Shown in pieces: positions 17,551 through 20,605 of a stretch of 20,605 bases of DNA. The stretch spans positions 40,381-60,985 of the forward strand of contig MPNW01000893.1 of the NCBI GenBank assembly GCA_011800805.1, in the 5' to 3' direction. Made by a program: the position numbers and the translations under genes. This stretch comes from Hirudo medicinalis (Eukaryota > Annelida > Clitellata > Hirudinida > Hirudinidae). The notes beneath the pieces are model-generated. The model was not told where the DNA came from. It worked only from the letters and a program-made list of their open reading frames with translations, and did not search any database. Every line of letters begins with the position of its first letter. Position 1 is the first letter of the stretch.

Positions 17551-17975
17551 ATATTGAATGCGAAGAAATCGTAAAAAAATTAATTTTATTTGAAATGAAT
17601 TGAGATAAATAAATGAAAAAAAAAGTCTGGATTGAATGAACGAACGAATGAATGAATGAATGATCAAAAGTTGACCGACACAATGATGAATCTGGTCGGG
17701 TTAGCACATGGAATTAAATCCCAAATAATTGGTGGCTGAATTTAGGTGATTGATTTTGAATTAACGGATGAATGATCGAATCTTTTGAACGAATGAATGA
17801 ACGAATGAACTGACAAATGAAAGAATGAATGAATAATTAATTAGCCAGTGTTGTCAAATACTAACCAGCACGTAAATACATTTGGTTTGTGGAATTATAA
17901 CAAGGCCAGTCCAAATACTGTCCTCCGTTGTCCTGATACACTGGCCTTCTGAAACGAAATCAATATCATTGCCCA

Positions 17976-18108
17976 TATCACCATCATCATCGCCATCATC
18001 GTCGTCGGCGCGTCGTCGTCGTCATCATCATCATCACAATCAACATCGATGACGTCATCGTCATCATCACCACCAATGTCATCGTCGTCGTCTTCATCAT
18101 CACGCCAC
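17976..18108. repeat. Imperfect CAT/CGT triplet tract
   Basis: Triplet repeat containing TCGTCG and CATCAT blocks. A TGACGTCA palindrome at 18050-18057 arises within it. Confidence 0.85.
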
Positions 18109-18255
18109 ATTAACCTCCGTCTTTATCGCCATACATAATCGTCCGACCACGTGACCAGAAATGAATGATTTCATCCGACAAAATACAACAACAACCACGA
18201 AGTGTCTTTTGTTTGGAAGACTGATGTAGCAACGGCAACAACCGTTATCATCACT

Positions 18256-18276
18256 GATGATGATGATGATGATGCC

Positions 18277-18310
<34 letters not shown>

Positions 18311-18331
18311 CCGATGATGATGATGATGATG
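18256..18331. repeat. (ATG)n microsatellite with CCG interruptions
   Basis: GATGAT repeats interrupted twice by GCCGATG at a regular distance, so the interruption has been duplicated with the array. Confidence 0.93.
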
Positions 18332-18470
18332 ACTACTCTCATCGTCGTTGTAACTTCCAGTAATTCCAGAAAAGCCAGTAATTCAAAGTTCTTTGTTGTT
18401 GGGAGTGATCAAATATGCTTTGAAAAGGGGGACATTAGAGCCATGTAGACATCCTCTCACGTGTTCAATC

Positions 18471-18656
18471 ACTTCCGTCTCAATCAAACATTCAATCAAT
18501 CATTCACTCCATCATTCAATCAATCAACCCCTTCAATGATTCAATCAACCATTCACTCCTTCATTCCATCAATCTTCTCCTTCAATGATTCAATCAATGA
18601 CTCCTTGTCTCAATCGATCATTCATTCAATCATTTCTCTCAATCAGCATCCTCATT
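18471..18656. repeat. Degenerate TCAA/TCAT tetranucleotide array
   Basis: About 185 bp of TCAATCAA, CATTCA and ACTCCTTCATTC units. A longer unit, roughly CCTTCAATGATTCAATCAA, recurs (near 18529, 18580). The translated Ser/Phe/Asn/Gln runs are not genic. Confidence 0.85.
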
Positions 18657-18883
18657 AGCAATCTTCAATCCAATTACTCAGGGAATCCACAACACACTTT
18701 CCTCAGACCACCGCCTTCTTTAGTTTTTATTCTTTTCATTCACGTCTTCCTCTCCTCGTGCTTCGAGTGACGTCACATTGTTTCATGCTTCACTGGTCAT
18801 GCTTCGATTAGTCTCAAATTTTGCAAAATCACCAGAAAAATTATGATTTTCAAGGTGAACAAAAATAATTTTGTTATCGTCGT

Positions 18884-18990
18884 CACCTTAATCATCGTAA
18901 TCATCATCGTAATCATCATCGTAATCATCATCGTCATCATCATCGTCATCGTAATCATCATCGTCATCATCATCGTCATCGTCGTCGTCG

Positions 18991-19021
<31 letters not shown>

Positions 19022-19079
19022 CATCAGTATTATTATTAATATTATTACAATTAATACTATTATTATTATTATTATTAAA
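18884..19079. repeat. (ATCGTA/ATC)n to (ATT)n compound microsatellite
   Basis: ATCGTAATC and ATCGTCATC units (about 18892-18980) pass into pure (ATC)n to 19024, then (ATT)n to 19079. The regular alternation shows higher-order copying. Confidence 0.92.
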
Positions 19080-19164
19080 TATTGGAGGAAGAGGAACTCA
19101 ATTTATTGGGCCTCGAATGAAAAGCAGATGTTACCCTGGCATCTTTATTGCACTTTTCCAGGTC

Positions 19165-19440
19165 ATCTTCGTCGTCATCATCATCACCGACTTCATCATC
19201 ATTACCACCGTCATCATCATCATCATCATCGTCGTCGTCGTCGTCAGCGGCAGCAGCAGCATCATGATCGATATCGCTATCACCATCGTGATAGATATCA
19301 CTATCATCATCACAATCAAGATCGTTGCCATCGTCCAGGCGATGTTCTCGTTTCGCCATATCTCGTTTGGTCATAGATTTTAATGATGATAATGCGATGA
19401 TGACGACGACGACGATGATGAAGATGATGACGACGATTAA
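19165..19440. repeat. Triplet-repeat block (GTC/ATC and GAT/GAC)
   Basis: GTC/ATC triplets at 19165-19262 and GAT/GAC triplets at about 19384-19437 flank a short mixed segment. Open frames over it on both strands are Asp/His/Ile runs. Confidence 0.85.
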
Positions 19441-19476
19441 AAAAGGTTGTGATGATGCTCCTGATGCCGCAATAAC

Positions 19477-20349
19477 TCAAGGCAGTAATACGAACCCATG
19501 TTTGACGAATCGATACACGGCTCCGAGTAACCACCCCGGCAATTGTCCCTTGCTTCTGTGAATATCCTCCAATTCGTGACCGACGTGGTTGTTGCAGTTC
19601 TCGCAGCTGGTGTCGTCGAGGCGGTCGTCGCCGACGGTGGCGGTGGTGGTCATTTCTGATTTCCTGCGAGAAGTCGACGTGCGACTTTTCCCAGTCGGCT
19701 TGTCGGACGATAAATCAAAGGCAAGTGACGACACGACCGGACCTCCCGAGACATTCTCAAGATCACCAGGGTTAAAGTTGAAGGTCACATCGACATCATC
19801 CATTATGCCTTGCCAACGTCGGAAATGGGCGGAGTCCGTAGCTTCGTTTGTCCTCCGTTGTTTGCCGTCGGGGTCAAGGTGGTCCACTTTGGGGCGATCA
19901 CGTGACATCGGTGACGTCACGTTCTCAGACGCGAAGGCATTTTCGACGCGATTGTCGTTCAATTTATTGTCGCCGTCATCAGTCTTGTCGAGGTCATTAA
20001 GAACATAGTTACTACTACTATTATTATTATTATTAATATTACTAGTATTGTAATTATTGCTACTATTATTCGTAATATTAAATTTGCCGTCGTAATCTCG
20101 ATAAACAATTTTCTCCTCAAACATCTCTGGCGCCCGGAAGTGACCTTTCGTCGTGGCTTCTGATTGGTCGTTCTCCATATTTACGGGGTCCTGGAGAGTT
20201 AGGAGATCGGATGTTTGGTGATCCACGATGAGCAGATACTTGTTGATCAAACGTCTGCTTCCTCTCCGAGCTGAGGACTGACCTTGGCGGGAATCCGAGC
20301 TGGTTTGTTCTTCGAGAGCACTCATGATGTTCACGATTGGAACCAACGT
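19477..20349 (-). CDS. Probable coding exon of an unidentified Asn/Asp-rich protein
   Basis: Open from a strong acceptor CATCATCCTCAG|ACG (exon from 20349) to a TGA at 19479-19477. The first ATG is at 20325. Counting from the TTG at 20346: residues 1-85 are mixed charged sequence (KYLLIVDHQTSDLLTLQDPV), 93-112 is an Asn/Ser tract encoded by AAT repeats with several N-glycosylation-type sequons, 113-180 is acidic/basic mixed, 181-232 runs from VDVTFNFNPGD into a Ser/Thr/Arg-rich stretch, and 248-289 contains a CENC pair followed by an amphipathic, Trp/Leu-rich end (QLPGWLLGAVYRFVKHG). The last residues may be intronic, since a GTATTA donor-like site lies near 19487. Low repeat content and GC above the surroundings support coding. 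It may be an upstream exon of the 14969-13101 gene on the same strand. No family recognised. Confidence 0.55.
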   Translation of the reverse strand, partial: TLVPIVNIMSALEEQTSSDSRQGQSSARRGSRRLINKYLLIVDHQTSDLLTLQDPVNMENDQSEATTKGHFRAPEMFEEKIVYRDYDGKFNITNNSSNNYNTSNINNNNNSSSNYVLNDLDKTDDGDNKLNDNRVENAFASENVTSPMSRDRPKVDHLDPDGKQRRTNEATDSAHFRRWQGIMDDVDVTFNFNPGDLENVSGGPVVSSLAFDLSSDKPTGKSRTSTSRRKSEMTTTATVGDDRLDDTSCENCNNHVGHELEDIHRSKGQLPGWLLGAVYRFVKHGFVLLP

Positions 20350-20352
20350 CTG

Positions 20353-20600
20353 AGGATGATGAATGAAGTAGTGAGTGAGTAAGTGGGTGAGTGAGTAAGT
20401 GGGTGAGTGAGTGAGTGAGTGAGTGAGTGAGTGAGTGAGTGAGTGAGTGAGTGAGTGAGTGAGTGAGTGAGTGAGTGAGTGAGTGATTGAGAGTGAATGA
20501 GTGAGTGAATGAATGAGTGAATGAATGAAGTGAATGAATGAATGAATGAATGAATGAATGAATGAATGAATGAATGAATGAATGAATGAATGAAGTAACC
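20353..20600. repeat. (GAGT)n to (GAAT)n microsatellite
   Basis: Tetranucleotide array: GAGT/GGGT units from about 20372 to 20485, then GAAT units to 20595. On the minus strand this is a (TTCA)n(CTCA)n run that leads straight into the CCTCAG acceptor at 20350, so it would occupy the end of the intron. Confidence 0.95.
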
Positions 20601-20605
20601 AATAA

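Noticed and set aside
17408..17707. Minus-strand frames with Ile-His-Pro-Ser repeats
   Set aside because: These are translations of the (GGAT)n microsatellite with no ordered sequence beyond it.
20117..20602. 161-codon minus-strand frame of Ser/Phe/Ile/His and Leu/Thr/His/Ser runs
   Set aside because: It is the (GAAT)n/(GAGT)n array in translation, followed by the wrong frame of the exon at 20349-19477.

Overview
This is a eukaryotic (animal-like) genomic window. It is AT-rich and gene-sparse, and it is saturated with tri- and tetranucleotide microsatellites: (ATG/CAT)n, (AAT)n, (AAC)n, (GGAT)n, (GAGT/GAAT)n. There are no bacterial operon features, Shine-Dalgarno sites, rRNA or tRNA. Open frames are bounded by plausible GT/AG splice sites and AATAAA signals, which fits an intron-bearing invertebrate nuclear genome. 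The low-complexity His/Asp/Asn tracts and repeat load would suit a lophotrochozoan such as an annelid, but that is only an impression. The single N at 16260, inside a repeat, points to a draft assembly.

All convincing coding sequence lies on the minus strand. (1) 10196 to 4516 holds four long open frames (10196-9660, 9631-8696, 8180-6396, 6552-4516). They share an unusual Cys/Ser/Lys/Arg-rich composition and short Cys-centred motifs, and I recognise no known family. Splice-site phases allow them to be joined into one gene: exon 10196-9762, exon 9604-8775, exon from 8229 onward. The two largest frames overlap by 157 nt in a -1 relation. The overlap carries an in-phase X XXY YYZ heptamer, a 7-nt spacer and a hairpin, which is the layout of a programmed -1 ribosomal frameshift site. 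This is the most interesting signal in the window. (2) 14969-13101 encodes a large acidic single-pass membrane protein. Its transmembrane segment resembles that of neuroligins and its C-terminus is a class I PDZ ligand. (3) 20349-19477 looks like an internal or 5' coding exon with a strong acceptor. It may belong to the same gene as (2), with 4.5 kb of microsatellite-packed DNA between them.

On the plus strand, 3575-3749 looks like a TATA promoter followed by an ATG-free first exon ending in a consensus splice donor. If it is active, the minus-strand Cys-rich gene lies inside its first intron. A possible exon-like frame (2588-2920) and a possible degenerate aspartic-protease fragment (11958-12227) are also on this strand.

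Between these are simple repeats. One of them, at 1299-1487, is a minisatellite in which AATT recurs every 10-11 bp with a 62-bp higher-order period. That geometry predicts intrinsically curved DNA. Four perfect TGACGTCA palindromes and five CACGTG boxes, one inside a perfect GTCACGTGAC, also stand out.
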